NCBI RefSeq assembly: GCF_900215145.1
Contig: NZ_OBDO01000009.1
Coordinates: 124,001 to 188,000, forward strand
Origin: Geodermatophilus sabuli
GTDB taxonomy: Bacteria > Actinomycetota > Actinomycetes > Mycobacteriales > Geodermatophilaceae
DNA: 64,000 bases
Reading direction: 5' to 3'
The notes below the pieces were generated by a model. The model was not told where the DNA came from and did no database searches. It worked only from the letters and a program-made list of their open reading frames with translations. This document shows, one piece after another, positions 42,091-50,635 of this stretch. Position 1 is the first letter of the stretch, and the number at the start of each line of letters is the position of its first letter. The position numbers were made by a program, and so were the translations under genes.

Positions 42091-43371
42091 ATGGCCTGGG
42101 ACTTCTCCACCGAACCGGACTTCGCCGCGAAGCTCGACTGGGCCCGCGAGTTCGTCCGCACCGAGATCTACCCGCTGGAGACCCTGGACCTCGACCACCA
42201 CCAGTTCCGCCGGCTGGCCGCCCCCCTGCAGGAGCAGGTGAAGGAGCAGCAGCTCTGGGCCGCCCACCTCGACCCCGCCCTCGGCGGTCAGGGGTACGGG
42301 CAGCTGCACCTCGGCCTGCTCCACGAGATCCTCGGGACGACGGAGCTCGCGCCCTACGTCTTCGGGTGCCAGGCGCCGGACTCCGGCAACGCCGAGCTGC
42401 TCGCCCTGGCCGGCACCGAGGAGCAGAAGCAGCAGTGGATGCACCCGCTGCTCGACGGCCGGCTGCTCAGCGCCTTCTCGATGACCGAGCAGGGCACCGG
42501 CTCGGACCCGCGCCAGTTCACCAGCAACGCCCGGCTGGTCGACGGCGAGTGGGTGCTCAACGGGCGGAAGTGGTTCGTCGGCAACGCCGGCCGCGCCGAC
42601 TTCCACATCGTCATGGCGGTCACCGAGCCCGACGCCCCGCCGCACCAGCGGATGTCGATGCTGATCGTCCCGCGGTCGACGCCGGGCATCGGGATCCGGG
42701 AGCTCGGCCTGATGAACGACACCGACGGCCGGCACCCCGTGTGGTCGCACTGCGAGGTCACCTACGACGACGTCCGCGTGCCCGCCGAGAACCTGCTGGG
42801 CGAGCGCGGGCAGGCCTTCACGCTGGCGCAGAAACGGCTCGGGCCCGGGCGCATCCACCACTGCATGCGCTGGGTCGGCGTCTGCCGGCGCGCGTTCGAC
42901 ATGCTCTGCGAGCGCGCGGTCAGCATCGACGTCCACGGCAGCCTGCTGTCGGAGAAGCAGACGGTGCAGAACTGGGTCGCCGACTCCAAGGCGGCCATCG
43001 AGGCGGCCCGCCTGCTCACCCTGCAGGCCGCCTGGAAGATCGACCAGGTCGGCGCGTCGGCGGCCCGCACCGAGATCGCGATGATCAAGTACCACGGCGC
43101 GACCGTGCTGCACGACGTCATCGACCGGGCGATCCAGGTGCACGGCTCCCTCGGCTTCTCCACCGACATGCCGCTGGAGCAGATGTACCGGTGGGCCCGG
43201 GCCGCCCGCATCTACGACGGCCCCGACGAGGTGCACCGGGTGACCGTCGCCCGGCGGGTACTGCGCGACTACACGCCGCGCGCGGTGCCCACCGAGCACG
43301 TCCCCACAAGGCGGGCCGAGGCCCTCGCCCGCTTCCGCGACCACCTCGAGGTCGCCGTGGCCGCCCAGTGA
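42091..43371 (+). CDS. ACAD10/11-like acyl-CoA dehydrogenase
   Basis: The 426-residue flavoprotein has the acyl-CoA dehydrogenase fold (FSMTEQGTGSDP, WVLNGRKWFVGNA, IQVHGSLGFSTDMPLEQ). The catalytic-base region reads RIYDGPDEVHR rather than the usual YEGT, a form typical of the ACAD10/11 group. Members of that group act with an APH-type kinase on 4-hydroxyacyl-CoA: the kinase phosphorylates the hydroxyl, and the dehydrogenase-like partner eliminates phosphate to give an enoyl-CoA (mammalian ACAD11; Pseudomonas LvaC). ATG 42091 follows GAGGAGG. The kinase gene overlaps its stop codon (GTGA). Confidence 0.85.
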   Translation: MAWDFSTEPDFAAKLDWAREFVRTEIYPLETLDLDHHQFRRLAAPLQEQVKEQQLWAAHLDPALGGQGYGQLHLGLLHEILGTTELAPYVFGCQAPDSGNAELLALAGTEEQKQQWMHPLLDGRLLSAFSMTEQGTGSDPRQFTSNARLVDGEWVLNGRKWFVGNAGRADFHIVMAVTEPDAPPHQRMSMLIVPRSTPGIGIRELGLMNDTDGRHPVWSHCEVTYDDVRVPAENLLGERGQAFTLAQKRLGPGRIHHCMRWVGVCRRAFDMLCERAVSIDVHGSLLSEKQTVQNWVADSKAAIEAARLLTLQAAWKIDQVGASAARTEIAMIKYHGATVLHDVIDRAIQVHGSLGFSTDMPLEQMYRWARAARIYDGPDEVHRVTVARRVLRDYTPRAVPTEHVPTRRAEALARFRDHLEVAVAAQ

Positions 43372-44411
43372 CCGGCACGACGACCGGCACCCGGGTGGCC
43401 GACGCGCTCGCCGGGTGGCTCACCCGGCACACCGGCTCCCCCGGCCCGTGGGAGCTGGCCCGCCTGACCGGCGGCAACTCCAACGAGACCTGCCTGGTGC
43501 GCGGCGACGGCGTCGAGTACGTGCTGCGCCGGCCACCGCAGCACGCCCTGTCGACGTCGGCGCACAGCGTCGCGCGCGAGCACCGGCTGCTCACCGCGCT
43601 CGCCGGCACCGCCGTCCCGACCCCGGCACCGGTGGCGCTGTGCGAGGACCCCGCCGTCCCCCTCGCCCCCTTCCTGGTCATGGACCGCGTCCCCGACGCC
43701 GTGTCGATCACCGACGCGCTGCCCCCCGCCTACGCCGACGACCCTGCCGCACCGGCCGCGCTCGCCGACGCCGTGGTCGACGCGCTGGCCGCCGTCCACC
43801 GGGTGGACTGGCGCGCGGTCGGGCTGGAGGGGTTCGGCCGGCCGGAGGAGTTCCTCGCCCGCCAGGTGCCGCGCTGGTACGGGCAGTGGCAGTCCGTCGC
43901 CCGCCGGCCGCTGCCCCGCATGGAGGCGCTGGCCAGGTGGCTGGAGGACCACCGCCCCACCGACCCGCCGCCGGCGCTGGTCCACGGCGACTTCCACCTC
44001 GACAACTGCCTGTTCTCGACGGCGAGCCCGCGGCTGCTCGCCGTCATCGACTGGGAGATGGCGACGATCGGCGCCCCGCTGCTGGACCTCGGGCTGCTGC
44101 TGGCGTTCTGGGGCGAGCGGCCGGTGGCCCCCTGCGCGATGCCGCGGATCCAGGCGGTCTCCCGGGCACCGGGCGCCCCGCCCCGCGAGCACCTGCTGGC
44201 CCGGTACGAGGAGACCACCGGGGCCGCCGTCCCGGACCTGCCGTACTACCAGGGCCTGGCCTTCTTCAAGCTCGCCGCCATCGTCGAGGCCGCGTACACC
44301 CAGCACCTGGACGGGCAGCTGCGGACCGAGTACGCCGCCGCGCTGGAGGACGACGTCCCCGCGCTGCTGGAGGAGGCGGCCGCGACCGTGGGTCTCGGCG
44401 TCGCCCGCTGA
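43368..44411 (+). CDS. APH-type phosphotransferase, ACAD10/11-associated (hydroxyacyl-CoA kinase-like)
   Basis: The 347-residue protein is an aminoglycoside-phosphotransferase-fold kinase with a glycine-rich start (LTGGNSNETCLV), the Lys-strand YVLRRPP, the Brenner motif VHGDFHLDNC and the metal motif VIDWEMATIG. The AREHRLLTAL and VPTPAPVALCEDP segments match the branch that is fused to ACAD domains in animals and encoded next to them in bacteria (LvaA-like). It is therefore more likely a hydroxyacyl-CoA kinase than an antibiotic-resistance enzyme. GTG 43368 overlaps the upstream stop by 4 bases, so the two proteins are made together. Confidence 0.85.
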   Translation: MTGTTTGTRVADALAGWLTRHTGSPGPWELARLTGGNSNETCLVRGDGVEYVLRRPPQHALSTSAHSVAREHRLLTALAGTAVPTPAPVALCEDPAVPLAPFLVMDRVPDAVSITDALPPAYADDPAAPAALADAVVDALAAVHRVDWRAVGLEGFGRPEEFLARQVPRWYGQWQSVARRPLPRMEALARWLEDHRPTDPPPALVHGDFHLDNCLFSTASPRLLAVIDWEMATIGAPLLDLGLLLAFWGERPVAPCAMPRIQAVSRAPGAPPREHLLARYEETTGAAVPDLPYYQGLAFFKLAAIVEAAYTQHLDGQLRTEYAAALEDDVPALLEEAAATVGLGVAR

Positions 44412-44421
44412 GGCCGGACGG

Positions 44422-44486
44422 TTGGAGGGCGCTACAACCGGGCGCCCACCCGACCGGTGACGGCTCCCGGTGTCCCGCTCCAGGCT
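44422..44486 (+). promoter_or_regulatory. Regulon promoter P2: dyad with weak -10
   Basis: TTGGA-GGGCGC-TACAA at 44422-44437. At the place of TAGCGT stands CAGGCT (44481-44486), 43 bases downstream, the only poor -10 of the five. The site lies 10 bases past the kinase stop and reads into the LLM/acyl-CoA synthetase pair. Confidence 0.55.
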
Positions 44487-44544
44487 GTGCCGCGACGATC
44501 CCCGCCCCCGGGCGGGTCCGGCGAGCACCTCGAGGGAGACGCCC

Positions 44545-45594
44545 GTGAGCGAGCGCGACTGCACCTTCGGCCTCTGGTACGACTTCCGGAACCCCGCGCG
44601 CTGGCCGCGCTCCTTCAGCACCCTCTACGCCGAGGCGCTGGACCAGATCGCCTGGGCCGAGTCACTCGGGCTGGGCTCGGTGTGGCTCACCGAGCACCAC
44701 TTCGTCGAGGACGGCTACACGCCCTCCCCCTTCGTCCTGGCCTCCGCGATCGGCCAGCGCACGAGCACCATGCGGATCGGGACCAACCTCATCGTCGCCC
44801 CGCTGCACAACCCCGTCCGGCTGGCCGAGGACGCGGCGACCGTCTCGCTGCTCACCGGCGGGCGCTTCGACCTGGGCCTCGGCCAGGGCTACTGGGCGCC
44901 GGAGTTCGCCGCGTTCGGCCGCGAGCTCAAGCAGCGCCCCAGCCTGCTGGAGGAGAGCGTCGAGCTGATCCGGCGGGCCTGGTCCGGATCGCGGGAGCCC
45001 TACGAGGGCAAGCGGTTCACCCTCCCCGGCGTCCCGGTCACCCCGGTCCCCGAGCAGACCCCCAGCCTGCTCGTCGGGGCGATGGCCGACCCTGCCATCG
45101 AGCGCGCCGCGCGGATCGGTGACGGGTTCCTGAGCACGCAGAACGCCCACCAGCAGTCCTACCTGGACGCCCTGGAGCGGCTCGGCAAGCCGGTCGACGA
45201 GGGGCGCATCTACGCCGGCCAGTGGGCCGTGATCGCCGACGACCCGGAGCGCACCTGGGCCCGCATCGGGGAGCACGCGCTCTACCAGATCAACAACTAC
45301 GTCGCGTGGGGAGCCTTCGGCCCCGCCGACCAGGTGCCCCAGTTCGCCGACCCCGACCAGCTGGTCGCCGGCGGCGCGTTCACGCTGTGGGACCCGGCCA
45401 CGGCGGTCGACGAGCTCACCGCCCTGCTGCGCGACCGCCCCCAGATCAAGGACGTCCACTTCTGGGCGCAGCTGCCCGGCGAGTCCGTCGACAGCGGATC
45501 GGAACGGATCGAGGTCCTCGCGACGAAGGTCGTGCCGCAGGTGCGGCAGCGACTGGCGGCCGAGGCGGAGGCCGTGGCCGTGGTGGCCGGATGA
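44545..45594 (+). CDS. LLM-class flavin-dependent monooxygenase (bacterial luciferase fold)
   Basis: The 349-residue protein is a TIM-barrel flavin monooxygenase of the luciferase-like class. It has WLTEHHFVEDGYTPSPFVLASAIGQRT, the conserved NPVRLAEDAATVSLLTGGR segment and GLGQGYWAPEF. Such enzymes take FMNH2 from a reductase and carry out Baeyer-Villiger oxidation, epoxidation or desulfonation. In this cluster a type II Baeyer-Villiger role on a ketone is proposed. GTG 44545 follows GAGGGAGA. The stop overlaps the acyl-CoA synthetase start (ATGA). No flavin reductase is in the cluster, so one must be supplied from elsewhere. Confidence 0.85.
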   Translation: MSERDCTFGLWYDFRNPARWPRSFSTLYAEALDQIAWAESLGLGSVWLTEHHFVEDGYTPSPFVLASAIGQRTSTMRIGTNLIVAPLHNPVRLAEDAATVSLLTGGRFDLGLGQGYWAPEFAAFGRELKQRPSLLEESVELIRRAWSGSREPYEGKRFTLPGVPVTPVPEQTPSLLVGAMADPAIERAARIGDGFLSTQNAHQQSYLDALERLGKPVDEGRIYAGQWAVIADDPERTWARIGEHALYQINNYVAWGAFGPADQVPQFADPDQLVAGGAFTLWDPATAVDELTALLRDRPQIKDVHFWAQLPGESVDSGSERIEVLATKVVPQVRQRLAAEAEAVAVVAG

Positions 45595-47183
45595 GCAGCC
45601 CGCTCCTGATCACCGGTTTCGTCCGGCGGGCCGGCGAGTTCTTCGGCGACCGCGAGGTCGTCGAGTACCGCGCGGGCACCGAGGTGCACCGCTGTACCCA
45701 CCGCGAGCACCACGCCCGCGTCGTCCGGCTGGCCGGGGCGCTGGTGCGCCTCGGGGTCCGCCCCGGCGACCGGGTCGCCACCCTGGCCTGGAACCACCAC
45801 CGGCACCTCGAGCTCTACTCGGCCGTCCCGCTGGCCGGCGGGGTGCTGCACACGGTGAACCTGCGCTTGGAGCCCGGCGAGATCACCTACATCGTCGAGC
45901 ACGCCGAGGACCGGGTGGTCTTCGTCGACCGGTCCCTCCTGCCGCTGCTCGAGCAGGTCCGGGCCCGGCGCCCGGACCTGCTCGTCGTCGTCACCGACGG
46001 TGGGGGCGGCGAGCCGGGGGTGCTGGACCACGAGGACCTGGTGGCCGCCGGCCCGGACCTGGACGCCCCGCCCGCGGTCGACGAGGACGACCTCGCCGCG
46101 CTCTGCTACACCTCGGGCACCACCGGCCTGCCCAAGGGCGTCGGCTACTCCCACCGCGCCCTCTACCTGCACACCTTCGCCGCCTGCCTCGCCGACGGGC
46201 ACGCGATCTCCGAGCGGGACACGGTGCTGCACGTCGTGCCGATGTTCCACGCCAACGCCTGGGGCATCCCGTTCGCGGCGCTGATGTCCGGCGCGCGCCA
46301 GGTCCTCCCCGGCCCGCACCCCACGCCGGCGGACATCGCGCGGGTCATCGAGGCCGAGCGCGTCACCTACGTCGGCATGGTCCCCACGGTCGCCGTGGAC
46401 CTGGCCCGCCACGCGAAGGCCACCGGTGCCGACCTCAGCAGCCTCCGGGCGCTCGTCCTGGGCGGCTCCACCCCGAGCCTGGAGCTGATCCGCACCCTGG
46501 AGTGCGACCTCGGTGTCCCGGTGTACCAGGGCTGGGGCATGACCGAGATCTCCCCCATGGGCACGTTCGCCCGGCCCCCGGCGCGCACCGACGGCGACCC
46601 GGCCGCCCGGCACGCCTACGTCCGCACGCAGGGCCGGCTGCTGCCGGGCCTGGAGTGGCGGCTGGTCGACGACGACCTCCGCGACGTGCCCCACGACGGC
46701 GTGCACCGCGGAGAGCTGCTGATGCGCGGGCCGTGGGTGGCGACCCGGTACTTCCGCGACGAGCACCCCGAGTCCTTCCACGAGGGCTGGCTGCGCACCG
46801 GCGACATCGCCACCATCGACCCTGAGGGGTGCCTGGAGATCGTCGACCGGAGCAAGGACCTGATCAAGAGCGGCGGCGAGTGGATCAGCTCCGTCGAGCT
46901 GGAGCAGGCGCTGCTCGCCCATCCCGCCGTCCGGGAGGCGGCCGTGGTCGCCGTGCCGCACGAGCGCTGGCAGGAGCGACCGGTGGCCATGGTGGTCCTG
47001 GACGACGGCGCCCCGGCCGGCCCGGCGGAGCTGCTCGACCACCTCCGCGAGCGCGTGCCCGGCTGGTGGTTGCCCGAACGCGTGCTCGTCGTGCCGGAGC
47101 TGCCGCGGACCAGCGTCGGGAAGATCGACAAGAAGCGGCTCCGCGCGACCGTGCCGGTCGACCGGCCGGGCCCGCCGTTGTAG
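45591..47183 (+). CDS. Acyl-CoA synthetase (AMP-forming)
   Basis: The 530-residue enzyme is an ANL-superfamily ligase. It has the P-loop YTSGTTGLPKGV, the A5 motif YQGWGMTEISP, the A7/A8 region GWLRTGDIATIDPEG and KDLIKSGGEWISSVE, and the catalytic Lys in SVGKIDKKRL near the C-terminus. It joins CoA to a medium-chain or hydroxy acid. Its position between the monooxygenase and the hydroxyacyl-CoA kinase pair suggests it activates the acid set free from a lactone. The stop codon (TAG, 47181-47183) is part of the next unit's operator. Confidence 0.9.
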   Translation: MSSPLLITGFVRRAGEFFGDREVVEYRAGTEVHRCTHREHHARVVRLAGALVRLGVRPGDRVATLAWNHHRHLELYSAVPLAGGVLHTVNLRLEPGEITYIVEHAEDRVVFVDRSLLPLLEQVRARRPDLLVVVTDGGGGEPGVLDHEDLVAAGPDLDAPPAVDEDDLAALCYTSGTTGLPKGVGYSHRALYLHTFAACLADGHAISERDTVLHVVPMFHANAWGIPFAALMSGARQVLPGPHPTPADIARVIEAERVTYVGMVPTVAVDLARHAKATGADLSSLRALVLGGSTPSLELIRTLECDLGVPVYQGWGMTEISPMGTFARPPARTDGDPAARHAYVRTQGRLLPGLEWRLVDDDLRDVPHDGVHRGELLMRGPWVATRYFRDEHPESFHEGWLRTGDIATIDPEGCLEIVDRSKDLIKSGGEWISSVELEQALLAHPAVREAAVVAVPHERWQERPVAMVVLDDGAPAGPAELLDHLRERVPGWWLPERVLVVPELPRTSVGKIDKKRLRATVPVDRPGPPL

Positions 47184-47241
47184 GGGCCTCCAAGGCCGCT
47201 GCCGAGGAACCGGTGCCCCGCGGCGGCCGGCGCCCTAGCGT
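47178..47241 (+). promoter_or_regulatory. Regulon promoter P3: dyad plus TAGCGT box
   Basis: TTGTA-GGGGCC-TCCAA at 47178-47193, then 42 bases, then TAGCGT at 47236-47241. The dyad overlaps the stop of the acyl-CoA synthetase gene. It drives the hydrolase/SDR pair. Confidence 0.75.
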
Positions 47242-47274
47242 CCGCCGCACCGCTGCGAGCCTGGAGGAGACACC

Positions 47275-48075
47275 ATGGCATTCCTGGAGGTCGAGGGGAC
47301 TCGACGCATCTACTTCGAGCACCACAAGGGGTCCGGCCGGCCGATCGTGCTGATCCACGGCTGGGGCATGGCCACCCGCTGCTGGGACGGCGTCCTGCCC
47401 GCCCTGCGGGCCAACGGCAACGCGGTGGTCACCCTCGACCACCGCGCCTGCGGCCGCTCGGACAAGGACTTCGACGACGTCAGCACCGCGGCCATCGGCG
47501 CCGACGTGGTCCGGCTGTGCGAGGAGCTGTCCCTGGACTCCCCCGTGCTCAACGGGTGGTCCTTCGGCGGGGCGGTGGCCGTCGAGGCCGCGGCCCGGCT
47601 CGGCTCGAGGATCTCCGGCCTCGTCCTGACCGGCGGGGCCACCCCGCGCTACACCGCCGCCCCGGACTGGCCGCACGGCGGCGGTGTGGCCGACGTCGAG
47701 GGCGTGCTCGCCGGCGTGGAGAGCGACCCGGCCACCACGTTCAAGGGCGTCGCCTCCGCCGTGTGCGCCGCCCCGGTCAGCCCCGAGGTCATCGACTGGA
47801 TGTGGGCGATGTTCCTGGAGATGGGCCCCCGCGGCACCGACTCGCTGCGGGACCTCGCCGAGCTGGACCAGCGCAAGACCCTCGCGACGATCGAGGCGCC
47901 CGTCTTGGTGCTGCACGGCCGGCAGGACGCCTTCGTGCCGTTCTCCGGCGCCGAGGCCGCCGTGGGCCTGTGGCCGGATGCCCGGCTGGTCGAGTTCGAG
48001 CACAGCGGCCACGCCCCCTTCATCGAGGAGCGCGACAAGTACCTCGCGGAGCTGGTCGGCTTCCTCAACCGGTGA
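47275..48075 (+). CDS. Alpha/beta hydrolase, possible lactonase
   Basis: The 266-residue protein has the alpha/beta-hydrolase fold: oxyanion HGWGMATRCWDGV, nucleophile elbow GWSFGG (Ser near 95), acid in LHGRQDAFVP and catalytic His in EHSGHAPF. It belongs to the esterase/lactonase/haloperoxidase-like group. In this cluster it would open the lactone formed by the flavin monooxygenase. ATG 47275 follows TGGAGGAG. The SDR gene overlaps its stop (GTGA). Confidence 0.85.
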   Translation: MAFLEVEGTRRIYFEHHKGSGRPIVLIHGWGMATRCWDGVLPALRANGNAVVTLDHRACGRSDKDFDDVSTAAIGADVVRLCEELSLDSPVLNGWSFGGAVAVEAAARLGSRISGLVLTGGATPRYTAAPDWPHGGGVADVEGVLAGVESDPATTFKGVASAVCAAPVSPEVIDWMWAMFLEMGPRGTDSLRDLAELDQRKTLATIEAPVLVLHGRQDAFVPFSGAEAAVGLWPDARLVEFEHSGHAPFIEERDKYLAELVGFLNR

Positions 48076-48797
48076 GCACGCCGGCGGAACGGGCGCGCAC
48101 CTGGCTGGTCACCGGCGGCTCCCGCGGCATCGGTCGCGCCGTCGCGGACCGGGCCGCCGCGCTCGGGGACCGGGTGGCGACGTTCGCCCGGTCCCCGGCC
48201 GGGGGCGCCGACCGGCTGGAGGTCACCGCCGACGTCACCGACGCGGCCTCGGTGCGGGCCGGCCTCGACGCCGTGCTCGAGCGGTTCGGGTCCCTCGACG
48301 TCGTGGTCAACTGCGCCGGCGTCCACCGGGGCGGCCGGGTGGAGAACCTCACCCGCGAGGCCTGGGACGAGGTCCTCGGCACCAACCTCAGCGGCGCCTT
48401 CGAGATCTGCCGCGCCGCCGTCCCCCTGCTCGGCCCGGGGTCGGCGGTGGTCAACGTCGGCGCGGTCGTGGGCTTCCGCGGCTTCCCCGGCGACGTGGCC
48501 TACGGCTCGGCCAAGGCCGGGCTCAGCGGGCTGACCCAGGTCCTCGCCGTCGAACTCGCGCCGCGCGGCATCCGGGTGAACCTCGTCATCCCGGGGTTCG
48601 TGGACACCGAGATGACCGCCGGCCTCAGCGGCCGGGCGCGGGAGAGGATCCTCGCCGCCATCCCCGCCGGGCGGGTCGGCACGGCCGAGGAGATCGCCGA
48701 CGTCGTCGTCGCCGTGGCCGGCGCCGGCTACATGACGGGGGCGACCGTGCCGGTGGACGGCGGGCTGCTGGCCTCCTTCGGCGGCACGGCCCGGTAG
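48072..48797 (+). CDS. FabG-type short-chain dehydrogenase with Ser to Ala change
   Basis: The 241-residue protein is a classical SDR with TGGSRGIGRAV (NAD(P) binding), NCAG and the YGSAK tetrad motif. The strand-5 segment reads VVNVGAVVGFRGFPG where FabG has NIGSVVG, so the catalytic Ser is Ala (codon GCG). This should strongly lower or change activity unless the neighbouring residues compensate. The C-terminal VDGG is normal. GTG 48072 overlaps the hydrolase stop, so the two are coupled. Confidence 0.85.
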   Translation: MSTPAERARTWLVTGGSRGIGRAVADRAAALGDRVATFARSPAGGADRLEVTADVTDAASVRAGLDAVLERFGSLDVVVNCAGVHRGGRVENLTREAWDEVLGTNLSGAFEICRAAVPLLGPGSAVVNVGAVVGFRGFPGDVAYGSAKAGLSGLTQVLAVELAPRGIRVNLVIPGFVDTEMTAGLSGRARERILAAIPAGRVGTAEEIADVVVAVAGAGYMTGATVPVDGGLLASFGGTAR

Positions 48798-48801
48798 GCG
48801 G

Positions 48802-48865
48802 TTGTGCGGACCTCCAACCGCCGCACCGCGCGGGGATGGCCGCCCCGTACCGCCGTCCCTAGCGT
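48802..48865 (+). promoter_or_regulatory. Regulon promoter P4: dyad plus TAGCGT box
   Basis: TTGTG-CGGACC-TCCAA at 48802-48817 (with GTTG/CAAC outer ends), then 42 bases, then TAGCGT at 48860-48865. It drives the SnoaL-fold/LLM pair. Confidence 0.75.
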
Positions 48866-48934
48866 CGGGACACCGCTGGAGGTCCGGCCCGCCGGAGACG
48901 CCGATGACCCGCGCACCGAGACGAGGAGCCGCAC

Positions 48935-49363
48935 ATGAGCAGCACCCAGGAGGAGACCCGCAGCCGCGAGGAGGCGAACAAGGCGCTGGTGGCGGAGTTC
49001 ATGGAGGTGTTCTCCGCCGGCGACGTCGAGGGGATCCTGTCCTTCCTGTCGGACTCGGCCACGTGGTGGGTCGCCGGGACCATCGAGGGCATCTCCGGCA
49101 CCAAGGACAAGGCCGCGTTCGGCGAGATGCTCGCGTCGCTGTCCGGCCTCGCCACCACCGGGGCCATCCGCCTCACGCCGCACGCCTGGACCGCCGAGGG
49201 CGACCGGGTGGCCGTGGAGACCGAGTCCTACTGCGAGTTGCGCAACGGCCGCGTCTACAACAACGCCTACCACTTCCTCTTCACCGTCCGGGACGGCCGC
49301 ATCCAGAGCGTCAAGGAGTACCTGGACACCGAGCACACCCGCGCGGTGTTCGTCACTCCCTGA
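48935..49363 (+). CDS. SnoaL/NTF2-fold protein of the regulon
   Basis: The 142-residue protein has the SnoaL-like fold: helix ANKALVAEFMEVFSAGDVEGILSFLSD, then WWVAGTIEG, and the strand pair YNNAYHFLFTVRDGRI. The family includes ketosteroid isomerases, limonene-epoxide hydrolase relatives and polyketide cyclases. No catalytic Asp/Asn set can be assigned with confidence. ATG 48935 follows GAGGAG. It is transcribed with the second LLM monooxygenase, 52 bases downstream, and may bind or isomerise its substrate or product. Confidence 0.75.
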   Translation: MSSTQEETRSREEANKALVAEFMEVFSAGDVEGILSFLSDSATWWVAGTIEGISGTKDKAAFGEMLASLSGLATTGAIRLTPHAWTAEGDRVAVETESYCELRNGRVYNNAYHFLFTVRDGRIQSVKEYLDTEHTRAVFVTP

Positions 49364-49415
49364 CCGTCCCGCCCTGCCCCCGCCACATCCGGAACCGCAT
49401 CAGAGGAGATCGTCC

Positions 49416-50507
49416 ATGGACGTCGGTGTGCTGCTCGTCTTCCAGAACTGGTTCGAGGACATGAGTGACGAGGAGGTCTTCACCCGAGACCTCAACCTCG
49501 GCGTGCTCGCCGAGGAGTACGGGTTCGACTCGGTGTGGTCGGCCGAGCACCACTTCGACGACTACTCGATGTGCCCGGACAACCTGCAGATCATGTCCTA
49601 CCTCGCCGCGCGCACCTCGCGGATCAAGCTGGGCACCGGAGCGGTGATCCTGCCGTGGAACGACCCGCTCCGCGTCGTCGAGAAGGCGATCATGCTCGAC
49701 CACATGTCCCAGGGCCGGGTGCTGCTGGGCATGGGCCGGGGGCTGGCGAAGATGGAGTACGAGGGCTTCCACACCGACATGAACCAGGCGCGCGAGCGCT
49801 TCGACGAGGCCGCGGCGATGGTGATCCGCGGCCTGAACGACGGCTTCGTGCAGAACGACGGCCCGCTCTACCCGCAGCCCCGTGTCGCCGTGCGCCCCGG
49901 GCCGGGCAGCAGCCGGACGTGGGACGGCCGGCTGTTCGGCGTGGCGATGTCCCCGGACTCGATCCCGCCGATCGCCGACCTCGGCGTCCAGCTCATGACG
50001 TTCATGCAGTACGACATCGAGACCCACGCCGAGGCGCTGACCCGCTGGCGGGACCTCCACCTCGAGAAGCACGGACGGCTGCCCGGCCCTCCCCTCCTGC
50101 AGGACTTCACCTACTGCCACGAGGACGAGGAGGAGGCCCGCCGCGTCGCGCAGGAGTACATCTCCAAGTACTTCCTGTCGGTCATCAAGCACTACGACTT
50201 CGCCGGCAAGCACTGGCGGGAGACGAAGGGCTACGAGGCCTACCAGGCCGGCGCCGACATGATCCGGGAAGCCGGCATGGAGACCGCCGCGGCCGCCTAC
50301 GTGGAGGCCAACGTCTACGGGACGCCGGAGCAGATCGTCGAGAAGTACGCCCACCGCCGCGAGGTCGCGGGTGACTTCCTGGCCAACGCGGCCTTCTCCT
50401 ACGCGGGGCTGCCCTACGACAAGGTCGAGGCCAGCATGAAGCTCTTCGGCGAGAAGGTGGTCCCCGAGCTGCACAAGATGAAGGCCAAGACCCCGGTCGG
50501 CGTCTGA
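49416..50507 (+). CDS. LLM-class flavin-dependent monooxygenase, second copy
   Basis: The 363-residue protein is a luciferase-fold monooxygenase only distantly similar to the one at 44.5 kb: GFDSVWSAEHHFDDYSMCPDNLQIM, AVILPWNDPLRVVEKAIMLDHMSQGR, GMGRGLAKMEYEGF. A C-terminal extension carries LPYDKVEASMKLFGEKVVPELHK. It needs reduced flavin from another protein. Two different LLM enzymes in one regulon suggest two oxygenation steps or a heterodimer of the luciferase alpha/beta type. ATG 49416 follows GAGGAGA. A hairpin terminator follows the stop. Confidence 0.85.
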   Translation: MDVGVLLVFQNWFEDMSDEEVFTRDLNLGVLAEEYGFDSVWSAEHHFDDYSMCPDNLQIMSYLAARTSRIKLGTGAVILPWNDPLRVVEKAIMLDHMSQGRVLLGMGRGLAKMEYEGFHTDMNQARERFDEAAAMVIRGLNDGFVQNDGPLYPQPRVAVRPGPGSSRTWDGRLFGVAMSPDSIPPIADLGVQLMTFMQYDIETHAEALTRWRDLHLEKHGRLPGPPLLQDFTYCHEDEEEARRVAQEYISKYFLSVIKHYDFAGKHWRETKGYEAYQAGADMIREAGMETAAAAYVEANVYGTPEQIVEKYAHRREVAGDFLANAAFSYAGLPYDKVEASMKLFGEKVVPELHKMKAKTPVGV

Positions 50508-50509
50508 CC

Positions 50510-50546
50510 GGGTCCGGGTCCGGGTCGGGAACGCCGGCCCGGACCC
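50510..50546 (+). terminator. Hairpin terminator
   Basis: GGGTCCGGG (50510-50518) pairs with CCCGGACCC (50538-50546), 3 bases past the LLM stop. Confidence 0.6.
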
Positions 50547-50635
50547 CGGCCGGGAGCCTCCGCGCAAGCCCCACCGCGGCCGGCGAGCGGGCACACTGCG
50601 ACGCAGCAGAGGCTCGCACAACGAGGTGGTGGCCC

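Noticed and set aside
40642..43344. 900-codon open frame spanning ychF and the dehydrogenase gene on the minus strand
   Set aside because: It crosses two well-supported genes in other frames and has shadow composition.
43368..44411. Aminoglycoside resistance gene
   Set aside because: The APH fold is real, but the sequence belongs to the ACAD-associated branch and is coupled to an ACAD10/11-like gene, so drug resistance is unlikely.
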